Shown: piece after piece, positions 48,378 through 58,882 of the stretch
Layout of the letters: each line of letters begins with the position of its first letter
How positions within the stretch are numbered: the stretch's first letter is position 1
Source of the DNA: Diorhabda sublineata
Lineage: Eukaryota > Arthropoda > Insecta > Coleoptera > Chrysomelidae
Reading direction: 5' to 3'
DNA: 64,000 nt
Assembly: GCF_026230105.1 (NCBI RefSeq)
Contig: NC_079484.1
Coordinates: forward strand, 11,919,805 to 11,983,804
Program-made: the position numbers and the translations under genes
The notes under the pieces: generated by a model
What the model was told of the DNA's origin: nothing
Seen by the model: the letters and a program-made list of their open reading frames with translations, nothing else
The model's database searches: none

Positions 48378-48782
48378 ATGACAAGAAGTTGTACCATTAC
48401 CAATGAGGAATGTACATTCGAACCCTGCGCACTTTACCGTAAATATGCAGATCTACAGCCTAAAAATATTTGTTGCATACCGAAAACTTATGTGTTTTGC
48501 CCACCATGTTGGATGCCACAACAACAGCGCTGTTCCAAAACTGATTGCAAACTACCTGAAACTGAAAAATCTCGATGTAAATACCGGGCATGGGCCAAGG
48601 CGTTCTTCGACAACCATGTTTGCTGCGCTGATTTGCTCACTCTGAAAAGACACGGAGGATGGCGATCTTCCAACGTAGCAGAAGGAAACACGGAAGAATC
48701 CATACAAAGAAAAATAGAAGTATCACAAAAATTGTTAAACCCTTCTCACTTGCAAAATACAAGCTCTGTAACATTCCATTAG
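48378..48782 (+). pseudogene. tyrosine recombinase (Crypton-like) C-terminal fragment with lost catalytic tyrosine
   Basis: One frame (48403-48620) reads AVPKLIANYLKLKNLDVNTG then HGPRRSSTTMFAA. A second frame (48625-48782) reads ADLLTLKRHGGWRSSNVAEG and NTEESIQRKIEVSQKLL. Together they match the C-terminus of insect YR transposon proteins of the type VPKxIAxxLxLPNPExYTGHCFRRTSATLLADSGADLLTLKRHGGWKSSxVAEGYIEES. HxxR (HGPR) and the RHGGW block are kept. The nucleophilic tyrosine expected in VAEGY is Asn (VAEGN), and a frameshift lies near 48620. The relic cannot be active. Assignment to Crypton rather than DIRS is tentative because only this domain is present. Confidence 0.65.
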
Positions 48783-48789
48783 GAAAATC

Positions 48790-49890
48790 AAAACATCTGC
48801 GAACAGTTGCTTCAATATGTTTAGTTCTAAAGAATGAATTGTACAATAAATGTTACATGTAGTAATACCAACGATTCCTAAATATACTAATTATGTTGTT
48901 GTTTCCAGAAAAACGTTATAAATAAATATTTTTTTCTATTATAATTAATTTCAATTAAATTTTTTTATTTAGCACACGGAAAGAAATAGGATATTGGGAA
49001 AAATTTTGATGAAAACAATACTCTTTCGATTTCTAAATGCTTTTTCAATTGTTTTTTAATAAAGTGAATAGAAAATTGAACGTTTGACTTGTAATACCTA
49101 AATTGTTTTTTATGCAACAATGTATACTTAACTAATTCAAACTACTATTTTTCATGGTACCGTTTTTAAAACTTCATATTTTTTATGTACGTGTTCTTTT
49201 ATTTAAATCTATGTTTTCAGCCTTATGTGTAAACACGTTTATAGTAGTTCAAATAAAGCAATACTAAAACATAATAAAATATTAATTGAATAAGTTAAAT
49301 CGTACACATAACATTCAAATTCATTGGTTTATAATCAGTGCTTAGTTTTTAAACTATAAAATATTTTATTTTCACTGAAATAGCTACCATCCAAACAATA
49401 CTGATAAAATTAGAAAAGAAAACCAAATTATCGGGCTAAAGTTTTTGTTAGAAAATAACATATATAAGAGATTCTCCAGTTGTTTTATATGAAACTAGAG
49501 AATATTTCAAAATTGAAAGTAAATTTTTCATATGGTAAATTAAATTTTATGCGTGCTATATGAAACACAATTCTTTATAGATTGGTTAATTCTAAAAAAT
49601 AACATGCTGAAAAGTAGGGAACTTGGTCGAGCGCGGCAGAGTAATGTGTCGAGCACAGTTGGTTTATTGTCTAAGATAATTTTTCCATTTAAAAATATGG
49701 TATATGTTGATTTCGTTTGAAGTTAACAGTTTTTGTAAATTTTAAAAGAAAAATGGAGAATATAATTGTTAGATACCGACGTTTATATATTATACTAGAT
49801 ATTCTAATAAAATTGAGTTCTCACAATGCATAAATTATATATTTTATAGCAATAATAATATGGCTTCATCGGGCTATAAAAATATTTTCT
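48790..49890. other. AT-rich intergenic region
   Basis: No gene recognised. The last bases before 49898 (TTTTCTATTTCAG) resemble a splice acceptor directly before the piggyBac start codon. Confidence 0.45.
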
Positions 49891-49897
49891 ATTTCAG

Positions 49898-50600
49898 ATG
49901 GATAAAGTTTCACGGTATGATTTAAATAATGAGGAATACATTGAATATCTACTCAACACAATAAGGTACTGACGACATGGTCGTAAACTCAGATGCTGAA
50001 GGAGATGACGACGCTGATGATCGGCTCTCTAAATTGTCAAGTAATAATTCTTTAGTCGATTTTTCAATGGGCCACGAAATACCAGATGACATCGTGGATG
50101 AAGAAGTTTTTGAGGGTATGAATCATTTCAATGAACAAGTTTCCGAAAGTCCCACTATAGACAATATTGATGAAGGTGAATCAGATAGCTCCGCCGAAAA
50201 AAATAACAGCGACAGTGAAAAAATATGGGATCGAAGATCCACAGTTCCTAACACAGTTCATAACAAAATTCGCAAAAATCGATATTTTTTTAAACGTCCT
50301 AACAACTATCTTCCTTCAATATATTGTGGATCAGTCAAATGTATATGCGACTCAATGTGGTCAAATTTTAAAGCTAACACAGCCAGAACTAGAAGCTTAT
50401 ATAGGTATAATGATACTAATGGGCTTTCATTCACTGACTAGTATGCGTCTTTACTGGAGTGCTGACGTTAATTTTACCGTTTCACGAATTCAAACTGTTA
50501 TGCCAGTCAAACGTTTTTTAAAAATAACCCGATTCTTGCATCTTAACGATAGTAGTATTATGCCAAAAAAAGGGGAAAACGGATACCCCTCTATTGGGGT
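49898..50600 (+). pseudogene. piggyBac transposase, N-terminal part
   Basis: It begins ATGGATAAAGTTTC (MDKVSRYDLNNEEYIEYLL), then shifts frame near 49962 into an acidic stretch (VVNSDAEGDDDADDR, DEGESDSSAEKNNSDSEKIW). A second shift near 50200-50270 leads to the DDE_Tnp_1_7 start: FLTQFITKFAKIDIFLNVL, YIVDQSNVYATQCGQILKLT, ELEAYIGIMILMGFHSLTSM, RLYWSADVNFTVSRIQTVMP and FLKITRFLHLNDSS. These match piggyBac blocks (YAxQK, FIGILLLMGxHxLPSxRxYWS, RFxxIxRFLHFND). The sequence stops at GENGY, where the pogo element begins. The catalytic aspartates are missing. Confidence 0.8.
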
Positions 50601-52430
50601 AAGATTGGACCTTTGAAGGTAATTTTGGCCCAAAGATAGAAAAAGTTTTGCTGGGCTGTATTATAATCATATGATGTCTTATCGACCTAGTTACCCATTA
50701 GTGGATAGGTAGCACCACCGGCCCACCTTTTGATGAAGTGGGAGATTAGTTCCATATCTCTCAACCACCCCAGTGTTGGTCCATCTTTACTGTGAGAAAG
50801 TGGTGAAATTTGTTGTCTCCCAACTTTTACTTGTGAACGCTAATTCTTGAAGAGCTACTAGCAGGCAAGTGTATAATAATATTATATATTGAATTGTTTC
50901 AAGTATTTTTGGTGAAAAAATGCTGTTACTTTTGTTATATACAAAATAATTCGATTTTACTATTTCATGACATCTTTGGCCCAGAGTTGGGGTAGCTTTG
51001 CCCCCAGATGGTGACTGGGCCAAAGTTACCCCAAGTCTCATATTTTCGATAGGTGTAATACATAAGTAGTATTTTATAAGCAGTTTCTTACACAAAACCA
51101 CTTGAAATATTTTTATTACAATTGTAAGCACTAATTTTTGGATTTTTTTGTAGGAAATATGCCGAGAAATCGAATAAAACCCCTTGGAACAAGAAATTAC
51201 GCCAATTACAAACCAGAAGTGTTAGAGGAGTGCTTAGAGGCTATTAGGTCAGGTGACTTTACCCAAAGAGCTGCAGAAAAAATGTATAATATACCTAGAT
51301 CTACGATAAAGAATAAACTTAAAGGGATTCAAACAAAAAATGTAGGGCGTGCAAGAATCTTTAGTGATGAAGAGGAGCATGTTTTCGAACAACATTTAAT
51401 TAAAATATCAGACTATAGGTTCCCTGTAGTTGAAATGGATTTTCGTTATGCAGTCAAAAGCTATTTGGACAAAAAAGGTCTCCACATTTGTCAGTTCAAA
51501 AACAATCTCCCTGGCTATGAATGGACAAAAGCCTTCTTAAAAAGACATGAGAATCTGACTCGTAGGATAAGTTCCAATATCAAAAAGGTCGGAGCCGAAG
51601 TAGATGCTTCTCTCATCGAAAATTACATTGATATCCTCAAAGAAGATGTTCCCCTAAATAATATATTCAATTACGATGAAACGAACTTTACTGACAACCC
51701 TGGTAACAAAAAGGTTATCTGTAAGAGAGGAACAAAATACGTGGAGAACATTTGCAATTTCAGTAAAAGTGCAACATCAACAATGATGGCTGGGAATGCT
51801 GCAGGCGACCTCTTGTCCCCATATGTTGTCTAAAGAGCTGAGCACTAGTGGTCCACATGGATTGAGAATGGTCCTGAGAGACTCGATATAACCGCTCTAA
51901 ATGTGGGTGGTTTGATGCAGTATGCTTCGAACAGTCAACATTGTTACCAGGTGTTAAAAATCTAGATGGTCCTAAAGTTATCATTGGAGATAACTTATCC
52001 TCTCACATCAGTTTGCATGTGCTTATGTTCTGTGAAGAAAATAATATAAGGTTCGTTTGCCTCCCTCCGAATTCAACACATCTAACGCAACCGTTAGACG
52101 TTACCTTCTTTGGGCTAATGAAAAGATCGTGGTGTGACAGGCCTAATGATGAAGAAACACCAGTTGCGTTGAAACCTGAAGACTTTGCTATTGATAACTT
52201 TGTAGTGGTTAAGTATGATGGACAGAAATACCCTGGCAAAATTGTTAGTTTATCTGAAGAAGGACCTATAGTTGAATGCATGGAAAAAAGATTCAAGTTT
52301 TGGCGCTGACCAGAAAAATAAGATTGCCTGACTTACGACTGGGTGGATGTTTGTCAGAAGATCAATCCTCCAAAAATAGCTACAAACAGGAACCAGTTTC
52401 ATGTGCCAGAAAAGGACAACTAGTATGTAA
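50600..52430 (+). mobile_element. pogo-like element nested in piggyBac
   Basis: The left boundary is near 50600 (TATTGGGGTAAGATTGGACC). The leader holds repeated GGGGTA...TTTGGCCCA units, including TTTGGCCCAGAGTTGGGGTA and GGGCCAAAGTTACCCCAA at 50982-51033, which can pair with each other. The coding part runs 51159-52420. No matching right terminus is seen before piggyBac sequence resumes near 52580, so the right end and the piggyBac middle seem to have been lost together. Confidence 0.7.
51159..52420 (+). pseudogene. pogo/Tigger-type transposase (HTH-Psq + DDE_1), broken
   Basis: Start at MPRNRIKPLGTRNYANYKPE (51159, within an open frame from 51138). The N-terminal Psq helix-turn-helix (FTQRAAEKMYNIPRSTIKNK) is followed by a CENPB-like region (LPGYEWTKAFLKRHENLTRR) and the first DDE block IFNYDETNFTDNPGNKKVIC. 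At 51832 a TAA and soon a TAG interrupt PYVV...AEH; frame changes follow. The second block KVIIGDNLSSHISLHV and the third region CLPPNSTHLTQPLDVTFFGL are intact in frame 51941-52309. After MKRSW a stretch of the usual C-terminus is deleted, then DNFVVVKYDGQKYPGKIV and CMEK follow. Dead, but recently so, since long frames survive. Confidence 0.85.
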
Positions 52431-52579
52431 ATATGATTATCTTTCCCTTTCATTTATTCCCATTTCTCATCATTTCATGGATGTTTTTCAAGTAAAAGCA
52501 AGTTTTTTATTACTGCCTAGATTCTTGCATCGTGAATAGCTACACAACAGACAACAATTCAACAAATTTCTCAAAACAA

Positions 52580-52735
52580 AAAACCATCTGAAATTGAGAT
52601 CAGTTTTAGCTTCAGAGCTCATAGGAACATATACAGTACTGCACAGAAACAACAAAGATCAAATATAGTGTGTGAAGAATGTAATGTTGCCTTGTGCTTA
52701 AAATGTTTTATACCTTTTCATAAATCTTAGTCTAT
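52580..52735 (+). pseudogene. piggyBac transposase C-terminal cysteine-rich domain
   Basis: The plus strand reads RAHRNIYSTAQKQQRSNIVC then EECNVALCLKCFIPFHKS and a stop at about 52728. The Cx2CxxxxLCxxxCFxxxH pattern is the C-terminal zinc-binding domain of piggyBac transposases. It is in the same orientation as the N-terminal part at 49898-50600 and is taken as the other end of the same copy. Confidence 0.75.
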
Positions 52736-53089
52736 GTATTATTTTAACTCTTAAGTGTTACGGAAATATTTTAATTTAGTTTTCATAAGTAAATTTCTTT
52801 TTATTTGCAGTTTTTATATTCGTATTCATTGATAAAGTTGACAAAGTAAATATGGTACAATCTGTACGGTGCACATTATAAATATGTACCACCCAAAAAC
52901 CTATAATGTAAATGTCACATTGACATTTCATTGATATATTTTGCTTCACAATTACCCTCTTAGTTAATATAACCTAACAAGAAAATTTTCACTGTAGCCC
53001 CAGAGTGGTGCCCGTTAAAGGGTTAATTTAGTGAAATCGCGGGTAGATGTTACTCTGAGTTAAACTCGAGGGCCACGTGTTTCTAAAGG

Positions 53090-53800
53090 TTACAAAATGT
53101 TTCCATAACCCAAAGACAAAGCTTTAGCTATGGTGTAAAGACAATTACTAATTTGAAGAAAAAAGATAGAGAAGTTGCCAGAAAATCAAGTACCAGTAGA
53201 AACACTTTTCTTTTTGTTTTTAAAGCAAAGACGAAGACGCCATCCTTTTTCAAACGAAATAGTAATGGGATAAGTCAGATGCTTTATAAAAGACTCATAG
53301 TATCTGATTTCAATGCAAGTAGAGGGTGACTAGATAATTACAAAAAGCGTCATACATACGCCAGCTGAAAGTATCACGTCAGAAGGTCTCTGGTAAGGTG
53401 AAGGCTATTTATCAATTTCAAGAAAAGCTCTGATTTAGATAATAGAAAATGAACTTGTCCTTGGCAAATCTAGAAAGCAGTCAAATCAGGATTATTTTGG
53501 AACTTTCTGTCAGATAAAACTTTAGCCTCTTCTATTGCTGAATTTGGTGCTCATGGATCAAAGGTATCTAAAGAATCACTTTTATGTAAACAAAAATTTC
53601 ATTTACTAGCCAGGATCTTTTGAATCCACAAAATTACCGGTGTATTATTAAGGGCAAAGGTGTTCTTGGTCAAAAAAAAATATTTTCCTATAGTGATTCA
53701 GTGAACATTTCGTTCCAGAAGTTAAACGTCATTTAAATAATTTAGGTCCACCACAATGAGCATGCTAACTCTTAGTTTATGTGTCCGATCAACCAGATTT
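53090..53800 (+). pseudogene. Tigger/jerky-like (DDE_1) transposase fragment
   Basis: The plus strand reads LIVSDFNASRG then LDNYKKRH near 53300, the CENPB-type helix-turn-helix (family DFxASxGWLxxFKxRH). Near 53500 it reads SGLFWNFLSDKTLASSIAEF and GAHGSKVSKES, the first DDE block (family NADETGLFxxLLPDKTLA..., GxKxSKER). Near 53710 FVPEVKRHLNNLGPPQ corresponds to the region before the second catalytic Asp (FVPxVxxHLxxxGLP). Stops and a deletion between them show it is dead. Confidence 0.65.
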
Positions 53801-53821
53801 TTAAGATTTGATTACAGCAAT

Positions 53822-53890
53822 CATTGGCGTAGTCACGGGGGTTTCCCGGGTTAGAACCCCCCCTTGAGCCGGTAAAAGAGGCCCCAAAAT
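53822..53890 (+). repeat. possible transposon terminus (GGCGTAGTCACGGGGG type)
   Basis: ATTGGCGTAGTCACGGGGGT is followed by a run of C that can pair with the G run. It resembles the CAGTGGCGTAGCCAGGGGGG-type ends of several insect hAT and other elements. No partner end was found to the right. Confidence 0.35.
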
Positions 53891-53899
53891 CGAGTAAGA

Positions 53900-55400
53900 A
53901 AGTAAATAAATAAGTCAATAATATCGGTTACAGGACGTAGAATACAAAATAGTGTTATTGCTTGAAAAAACCATAAATTGAATGTTTACTATAATTCATG
54001 AGTTTTTTCCGTAGTCACGTGATCCGTGATCAATTCTTCTATACAATTTGGCCAGCCACACAACCTTTAACGACGCCTTAAATTAAGAGTGACAGTGTCA
54101 GTAGCTTCTTCCTTATAGTTCACTAATGACTTCTCCTAAGCGTTTCCGTTTACTGCATTGTATTTGTCATAGATTTTGTTTGCTGTTTGTTAATCCGTTA
54201 GCGTTCTATTATATTATGAAAAGCAATTATAAAAGTGGCGCAGAAAAGAAACTAGAGAAAAAACGTGCTCTAAGTTAATATCAGTATGGCTGCACAAATC
54301 AAGGGCAGATGGAAATGAAGGTAAGGACAATAGTATAGGCCTACATAAAAAAAATCTCTGTTAACAATAGAAATTACTATGAACGAAGTTATGGTTTAAT
54401 TTTTATTTTATTTAACACATTTCACGCGGATGACATTTTGGAATGTCGAGTGCGATTCACTCGCGTATGTTTACGTCGTTGGCAACTTGAAAAGGTCTGG
54501 TGGAGTCACCTGTGCAGGTATAAAATTTGTACCGACCTTTACTAACGCCTATTGTGTTGAACGGTGAAAACCATTTTATAATTAGCCTTCTCCGTTCCGG
54601 GAATATTTAATTTTAAAGGTAGGGGAAAAAACCTTTTTGTTGTTAACTCTTATTGTTTTCTTCAAAAAAAAGTGAACTATTACTAAAAATAAATAGAAAT
54701 ATTCAAATATTTAACTACTGAAACACAAAAAATTAAAGCTTATTTAATTTATATATATTTTTTTGCAGATCGATCAAATAAATAAATTAAAAAAATATTT
54801 TTTATTGAAAACGAGCTCTGATCTACATGTAATGATTAGTTAAACAAAATTAATGAAAAATAAACAAGTAATTTTGTAACCACGTTTTTTTTTATAAAAT
54901 TGTTAAAAAGTGAGATTTATTTTATTTTTCACCACTAACAACCTCTAAAAATAAAATACTTGTTTCTATTAAGAAATTATTATTAGTAAATTTATAACGT
55001 AAAAAAACATCAGTTACATGCTTTAAAGGTTTGCCTAGGTAGGACTCCCTGCCACGCGAACGTCATTCCGGAATGTCACACACATATTCATGGTTTTTAG
55101 CTATCAAAAAACTAAATTTTTAATCTAGCAGTCATAAAAAAACTTACTAGTCAAAATGGGAACATATGGCTGGAAAAAAATTTTCCGATTACGGAAATCT
55201 TAACCCGAAAAATTACGCAGTGAAAGTGTCCAGGACCCAGGTATCGTCTCCTGGCTCGCCGACAGTAACTCAATTTCAATTTTTTCTCAATTGATTGGTT
55301 CTAAAATTATCGATTCTACTACGGTTGCTTTAATTGCGATGTGATTTTCTGATCTACTACAAAACGATGGAGCTTTAGCATCACCACAAAGTGCCGAAAT
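53900..55400. other. AT-rich region with a 25-bp direct repeat
   Basis: No gene recognised. CACGCGGATGACATTTTGGAATGTC (25 bases, 54423-54447) and its relative near 55056-55080 lie in the same orientation; each ends in a near-palindrome of the type GACATTCCGGAATGTC. Confidence 0.45.
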
Positions 55401-55404
55401 TATA

Positions 55405-56725
55405 CAGGGTGCGGCAGCATAACTTCCTTTTTTAAAAAGTTCGCCATTTAGTCGGTAGATGTCGTAACGGAGTGCTAGTGGTCTCGTTCGAGAGGGGGGA
55501 CTATAAAGTTTTGTCCCGGCACAGTTCAGTCGCCATCATGCGTTGGAACAGTGAGGAGCGTGCGTTTGCCGTTGAGGTTTACTTTTCGAGCGGATGTTCT
55601 GTGATCGCAGCCCAGCGCGCCTTTCGGAATCGCTTTAATTTAGCCCCCTTGGCCCCTGTCCCGGACCGGAAATCAATTGTTACGTGGGTCACTACGTTCA
55701 GACAAACTGCAAGTGTGACAAGACGAAGAACTGGAGTCCCTCGGCCCATTAGATCACCGGAGAACATTGAGTTAGTTAGAACTTCAGTGTTGCGATCACC
55801 ACGGCGTTCTGCGCGCAAACATGCGTCTGCCCTTGGACTTTCCGATCGTTCTGTGAGGAGAATACTTTATGATGATCTTCATTTTCATCCATACAAGATG
55901 GCAATTGTGCAGGAACTTTCTGAACGTGACTTCAATTCTCGGAGGAACGCGTGTGAGGTTTTTCTGGAAGTCGTTCCTGAGGACGCTATTGTTTTTTTTA
56001 GTGATGAAGCCCATTTTCATTTGTGTGGATCCGTAAACAAACAAAACATGCGCTACTGGGCTGATACCAATCCTCGACAATTGCATCAACGGCCTTTGCA
56101 TTCACCTAAAGTCACAGTGTGGTGTGCAATTTACTCACGTGGAATTATTGGTCCCTGGTTCTTTGAGGAAAATGAAGTCACAGTGACAGTGAATTCGCAC
56201 CGGTATGTAAACATGTTACAGGAATTTTTTTTCCCACGGCTAGATGAGTTGGACTTAGGGGACACTTGGTTCCAACAAGACGGAGCAACGGCACACACTT
56301 CAAGAACATCGATGGCTGTTTTGAGGGAACACTTCCCAGAGCGCCTTATCTCAATTAGGGGCGATTTGGAGTGGCCAGCCCGCTCTCCCGATTTGACCCC
56401 TTGTGATTATTTCCTATGGGGTTTTTTGAAATCCCGTGTGTATGTGAACCGTCCAAGGACCCTACAAGATTTGAAGACGAACATCCAGGAAGAAATTGCC
56501 AACATAACGCCTGCTATGCTGGCAAGAGTCATGACAAACGCCAGAAATCGGTTTACTCAGTGTATGGAGAATGGGGGACGTCACCTAACTGATTTGATCT
56601 TCAAAACTCAGTAAAACAAAACTTTATGTATGTGCCTGTATTATAAAAAACGAATAAAAATTTTCTGATTCATACAATAAGTTTTATTAACTTTTGAAAA
56701 AAGGAAGTTATGCTGCCGCACCCTG
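55405..56725 (+). mobile_element. complete DD41D (rosa-like) mariner element
   Basis: The left TIR (55405-55439) begins CAGGGTGCGGCAGCATAACT; the right one (56691-56725) is its reverse complement with one mismatch in 35 bases. TA flanks both ends. The 1321-bp interior is filled by one uninterrupted transposase frame with a short 5' leader and an AATAAA at 56653-56658. Full length, intact frame and near-identical TIRs indicate recent transposition. Confidence 0.95.
55538..56614 (+). CDS. intact DD41D mariner transposase (358 aa)
   Basis: The ATG at 55538 (MRWNSEERAFAVEVYFSSG) is the natural start; the frame extends upstream without an ATG. The N-terminus is a helix-turn-helix of the DUF4817 type (CSVIAAQRAFRNRFN then PDRKSIVTWVTTF). 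A second helix-turn-helix region is SARKHASALGLSDRSVRRIL. Catalytic motifs are FFSDEAHFHL (D1), WFQQDGATAHTSR (D2) and PARSPDLTPCDYFLWG (D3, the Asp of PCD). Counting gives 41 residues between D2 and D3, the spacing that defines the DD41D (rosa) group. The terminus FTQCMENGGRHLTDLIF is typical. No stop or frameshift is seen, so the enzyme may be functional. It cuts and reinserts the element at TA sites. Confidence 0.92.
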   Translation: MRWNSEERAFAVEVYFSSGCSVIAAQRAFRNRFNLAPLAPVPDRKSIVTWVTTFRQTASVTRRRTGVPRPIRSPENIELVRTSVLRSPRRSARKHASALGLSDRSVRRILYDDLHFHPYKMAIVQELSERDFNSRRNACEVFLEVVPEDAIVFFSDEAHFHLCGSVNKQNMRYWADTNPRQLHQRPLHSPKVTVWCAIYSRGIIGPWFFEENEVTVTVNSHRYVNMLQEFFFPRLDELDLGDTWFQQDGATAHTSRTSMAVLREHFPERLISIRGDLEWPARSPDLTPCDYFLWGFLKSRVYVNRPRTLQDLKTNIQEEIANITPAMLARVMTNARNRFTQCMENGGRHLTDLIFKTQ

Positions 56726-56869
56726 TATGATGTAATTAACATATTTAATTTGCATTTTGAACTGTTGAAATTGCTAGCTATTAACTGTGATCTTATTTAA
56801 TTTCCAATATGTGTGGGTAAGTTAACTTTTTTATAAATTTTGAAACAATATTTTTCTCAGAATGATGAT

Positions 56870-57173
56870 GCAATTACGCCTAAGATAGAGGAAACTTTGA
56901 AATTAGTAAAAGACGCTACTAATGGGTGCTAGTTGGGTATCATCTCAGACAAAGATTAATATTATTTGTAAACGTATACTGTTTTGAAAAGCATTCCCAA
57001 TAATGGTACATTTTAGTTTCCAAATTTTTAACCACTGGATGAAAACGGCTAAAATTCTTGCTACCATGTCCGACAGGGATTATGAACAGAAAAAATAATA
57101 AAGTCAACTCGATCCGATCAGCAGTTTTCCCGCAAATATGGTTACAGACACACACACACACACACACACACAC
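56870..57173 (+). repeat. (CA)n microsatellite (57147-57173) preceded by possible LINE 3' UTR
   Basis: The CA run is exact. The preceding sequence (AACTCGATCCGATCAGCAGT, then a GGTTACAGACACACA junction) resembles the 3' ends of some insect LINEs that terminate in short simple repeats. No coding part precedes it, so the LINE origin is a guess. Confidence 0.4.
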
Positions 57174-57249
57174 GCAAATTCATAAAATAAATATTAATTT
57201 GTAGAGGCTACTACAAATTAAATACTTTTGTAATACTTTTTTTGGTTGC

Positions 57250-57440
57250 ATCTTAGTTTTGGCGAACGGTTCAATGCTCTCTCTAAAGTTTGGACCCCGG
57301 AGGCAACATTTAAGTTCCCCGGAAGTGGAACTAGAAATCTCAGGTTTCAACTCAGCTGGCCGCACAGGTGGAAGTGGCTTGCATTCTCTTGGTTACAAAC
57401 AAGAACATGCAAAAAACAGCGTACAACGAATTTGGAGGCA
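57250..57440 (+). pseudogene. TTF-type zinc finger fragment of a ZMYM1-like hAT
   Basis: The plus strand reads VWTPEATFKFPGSGTRNLRF then QLSWPHRWKWLAFSWLQ, matching the N-terminal TTF domain of ZMYM1-like hAT proteins (family: WxPxxxFxFPxxxxRxLxFQxxWLxKWxWLxYS). The metal-binding cysteines that should follow are scrambled. Isolated fragment next to a different hAT copy at 57600-58640. Confidence 0.5.
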
Positions 57441-57599
57441 CGAATAGAACCAACACCTGGACCCTCCAATGCAGGTATTGTTTTATAATCAAATTTTGTA
57501 AAGTAATATAAACTCCCGTTTCTTCTCAATCTCTTCAGTCATTTGAAGTCGATAAGCCAGGTGGGCATAAAAGTAAATATATCAAAGAACACCATTCAA

Positions 57600-58640
57600 A
57601 TGAGCCATGCACAACGCACAGAACAAGGCTGTGGCTATGATAAAAATTATATAGCTTTTGGATTTATGGAAGTAGACGACAATCGCCCTCAATGCGTAAC
57701 ACTACTGGGGCTGAAATTTTTAACTTGGTTAACAAGTATTTTATTAAAAATGATATTTAGGGGACAACTGTATTAATGTTTGCTATGGTTGGAAAAACTA
57801 CCGGTGCTGTTTCAAGTATTAAAAATATAGCTAAAAATTGCAGCAGTAGTGACTGTATAATTCATCGTCAGGCATTAGCCGTTAAAAATATACCAGTTTC
57901 ATTAAAAACTGTCCTCGAAGAGTCTGTTCCAATAATAAACTTTATAAAGTCTCGACCGTTAAACATGAGACTGTTTAAGATCTTGTGCGATGATAGGGAA
58001 GCCTTTATACTTCTGTACTACTTCACACAGAAGTTCGATGGCTATCTCGGGGTAAAATATTACTTCGATTGTTTGAGTTACGAGCTGAAGTTCACCCTTT
58101 TCTTTTGGAAGATCCTTTTGATTTACAAAGCAGATTAATTGATAAACACTGGTTGTTTAGACTTGCCTATTTAACAGAAATATATTCTAAACTTAATGAA
58201 GTTAATTTGTCACTTCAAGGAAAACAGATCACAGTATTTACAGCAAATGATAAAATAAGATCTTTTAAAAGGAAATTACAATTTTGGCTAAGTAGCGTTG
58301 AAAGTGAGGAGTTTGACTGTTTTCCGACATTAAAGGAATTTTGTGAATAGACGAATACAGAAGAATTACCTCAAGAAATAGTTACTGATATTACTAATCA
58401 TCTTAGAAACATGGGAAGCTCGGTAACGCAGTACTTTCCTAATGAATTGAGTACCAATCTGGAAAAGTATTTATGGGTTAAAAATTCTTTTCTTATAAAT
58501 GAAAAGCCTCCAACTTTATGCTTTCAAGAATACGAAAACGAATTGACTTCCGATTCTTCACTAAAACTAAAGTTGGAGAATCAACCAGTAGCAGAGTTTT
58601 GGTGCAGCCTTAAAGAGGAGTGTCCTGAGTTGTTGTAGGT
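57600..58640 (+). pseudogene. hAT transposase of ZBED5/SCAND3 type, internally deleted
   Basis: 57630-57720 carries part of the BED-finger region (YDKNYIAFGFMEVDDNRPQC; family KYDENYIxFGF...KPQCVLC). After a large internal deletion come KTTGAVSSIKNIAKNCSSSD, CIIHRQALAVKNIPVSLKTV and NFIKSRPLNMRLFKILCDD (57780-58000), then LEDPFDLQSRLIDKHWLFRL, EVNLSLQGKQITVFTANDKI and RSFKRKLQFWLSSVESEEFD (58100-58330). 58411-58638 (GSSVTQYFPN) leads toward the C-terminus. All blocks match ZBED5/SCAND3-like proteins (CTSSHCxIHRQALAxKxMP, NFIKSRPLNSRLFxxLC, VNLSLQGKxxTIFxxxDKIxAFKKKL). Stops and frameshifts near 58040-58140 and 58350 break it. Confidence 0.85.
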
Positions 58641-58882
58641 TTGGTTGGGATAATTGAAAACAGATAATGTAAACAGAATTTCCATTCATTTAAAAACTTT
58701 TGAATAATCACAAGTGTTGGCAACATTGCAATATTTGACGAGTTTCCAACACGATGCAAAAGTACCGCCATTATCGAGCGGGCCGTTAAAGTTTTAAGTG
58801 TTAATCGTTTTTGATATGCTCAAAATCTTGAGGAAACTCAACGCAAAGTTAAGTTTAGAAGGATCCTGTTAGTGTTCTTTTT

